From Candidatus Undinarchaeales archaeon (GTDB lineage Archaea; SpSt-1190; JASMDC01), in assembly GCA_030753015.1 (NCBI GenBank), contig JASMDC010000039.1, positions 1 to 33,742 of the forward strand: a stretch of 33,742 nt of DNA, given 5' to 3'. A program made the position numbers and the translations under genes. Positions 33,155 to 33,742 of this stretch are shown here, one piece after another (position 1 is the stretch's first letter; each line of letters starts with the position of its first letter). The notes under the pieces were generated by a model, which worked only from the letters and a program-made list of their open reading frames with translations, was not told where the DNA came from and searched no databases.

Positions 33155-33742
33155 CTAGGTGAGGCGTTCCATGCGCTCTAGGATATCGAGGATCTCCCTG
33201 ACCTCTTTCTGGAGGTGGCCGAGCTCTTCGTTGAGCGACCGTTTGGACTCCTCGCCTGCGGGCGACGGGGGCGACTCTACAGCGCCCTCTCCCTTCGGAG
33301 CGTACACCGGAATCTCCGCTTCTTCCACAGGTTTCGGCGGAGCTGCACCCGGCATTGTAACTCCTCCAGGGATTGTGGGCTTCGGCGCCTCGTCGGCCTT
33401 AGGTTCGGGCGGGGAGGCCGGAGGTATCGGCTTGGGTGGGCTAGGTGCCCGCGGCGGCACAGTCTCCTCCTTCGGAGGCTCAGGTGACTTTGGTGTCTCT
33501 GGTGGCTTGGGTAAGGCCACGGGCTTCGGTGGTTTGGGCACAGCCACTGGTTTGGGAGAGCTCGGTGGTGTGGGTACACCAAGAGGTGTCGGCGGCTTGG
33601 GTACTACCACTGGTTTGGGAGGGGCAGGCGGTTTGGGTGCACCAAGAGGCGTCGGCGGCTTGGGTACAGCCACTGGTTTGGGAGAGCTCGGTGGTGTGGG
33701 TACACCAAGAGGTGTCGGCGGCTTGGGTACTACCACTGGTTT
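33155..33742 (-). CDS. Pro-rich repeat protein, N-terminus beyond the right edge
   Basis: The frame is open through position 33742, so the start is outside the window. The visible part is about 195 codons. Nearly all is Pro-rich repeat: VPKPPTPLGVPTPPSSPKPV and variants in a 21-residue period, then PKPPKPVALPKPPETPKS. A Glu-containing spacer follows, and the last 35 residues form a short coiled-coil (ELGHLQKEVREILDILERM). The layout suggests an extended wall- or membrane-spanning linker ending in an oligomerisation helix. The true N-terminus, and so any signal peptide, cannot be seen. Downstream partner: the 169-residue protein, 18 bases away. Confidence 0.8.
   Translation of the reverse strand, partial: KPVVVPKPPTPLGVPTPPSSPKPVAVPKPPTPLGAPKPPAPPKPVVVPKPPTPLGVPTPPSSPKPVAVPKPPKPVALPKPPETPKSPEPPKEETVPPRAPSPPKPIPPASPPEPKADEAPKPTIPGGVTMPGAAPPKPVEEAEIPVYAPKGEGAVESPPSPAGEESKRSLNEELGHLQKEVREILDILERMERLT
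33546..33742 (-). repeat. 63-base tandem repeat with a 126-base higher-order unit
   Basis: Copies begin at 33546, 33609, 33672 and 33735, a 63-base (21-codon) period. Copies at 33546 and 33672 read identical, while the one at 33609 is a variant, so the structure is A-B-A, i.e. an exact 126-base higher-order repeat. It continues past the right edge and encodes the Pro-rich segment. Confidence 0.85.

Overview
The window looks archaeal. The main evidence is TATA-like boxes (TTTAAA, TTTATATA, ATATAAG) about 25-30 bases before start codons, several apparently leaderless starts, frequent GTG/TTG starts, a cytosolic HdrCBA set, a TrmB regulator, a DUF2148 protein, and membrane-anchored winged-helix proteins. 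Coding DNA is GC-rich and promoters are AT-rich. I would guess a mesophilic or moderately thermophilic euryarchaeal lineage, perhaps Thermoplasmatota. A complete UvrABC excision-repair system, which many hyperthermophilic archaea lack, fits a moderate-temperature host. The lineage is inference; no rRNA or tRNA is visible.

Layout. 1-4295 (-): the 5' part of a very large secreted protein with CWB2-like repeats, a helical region, Cys-rich regions and a near-identical 93-base tandem repeat running off the left edge. 4655-5644 (-): membrane-anchored winged-helix protein with a perfect inverted repeat over its own TATA box. 5777-15334 (+): uvrB, then uvrA-uvrC overlapping by 4 bases. Between uvrB and uvrA lie a Cys-rich transmembrane protein with a cytoplasmic zinc ribbon (-) and a CPBP-type membrane protease (+). 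15349-17319 (-): malic enzyme followed by a small membrane protein. 17432-19833 (+): class I aminotransferase and an SO_0444/ArsP-type metal-efflux permease. 19868-21985 (-): alpha/beta-hydrolase-fold protein without its nucleophile Ser, and a class V aminotransferase. 22124-23050 (+): HExxH metallopeptidase-like protein. 23051-23363: no gene, but nested inverted repeats that could form an RNA.

23364-27194 (+): hdrC-hdrB-hdrA, overlapping by 4 and 8 bases. HdrA carries a C-terminal MvhD/FlpD-like domain that has lost every cysteine of that family. 27197-28555 (-): L-lysine 6-transaminase. 28784-29326 (-): DUF2148 protein. 29463-29567 (+): possible 34-residue membrane microprotein. 29699-30538 (+): TrmB regulator. 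30588-31022 (-): J-domain protein. 31139-32623 (+): amidohydrolase. 32627-33742 (-): a Pro-rich repeat protein cut by the right edge and a small unknown protein.

How they fit together. Three PLP aminotransferases, lysine 6-transaminase among them, with malic enzyme and HdrCBA suggest an amino-acid-using, anaerobic, flavin-bifurcating metabolism. The envelope part consists of fast-evolving repeat-rich, Cys-rich or Pro-rich proteins. The best candidates for undescribed biology are the Cys-rich membrane protein with about 11 C-x2-W-x-C motifs outside and a zinc ribbon inside, the cysteine-free FlpD domain on HdrA, the giant Cys-rich surface protein, and the palindrome-controlled membrane winged-helix gene. 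No mobile element, CRISPR array or phage region was seen.
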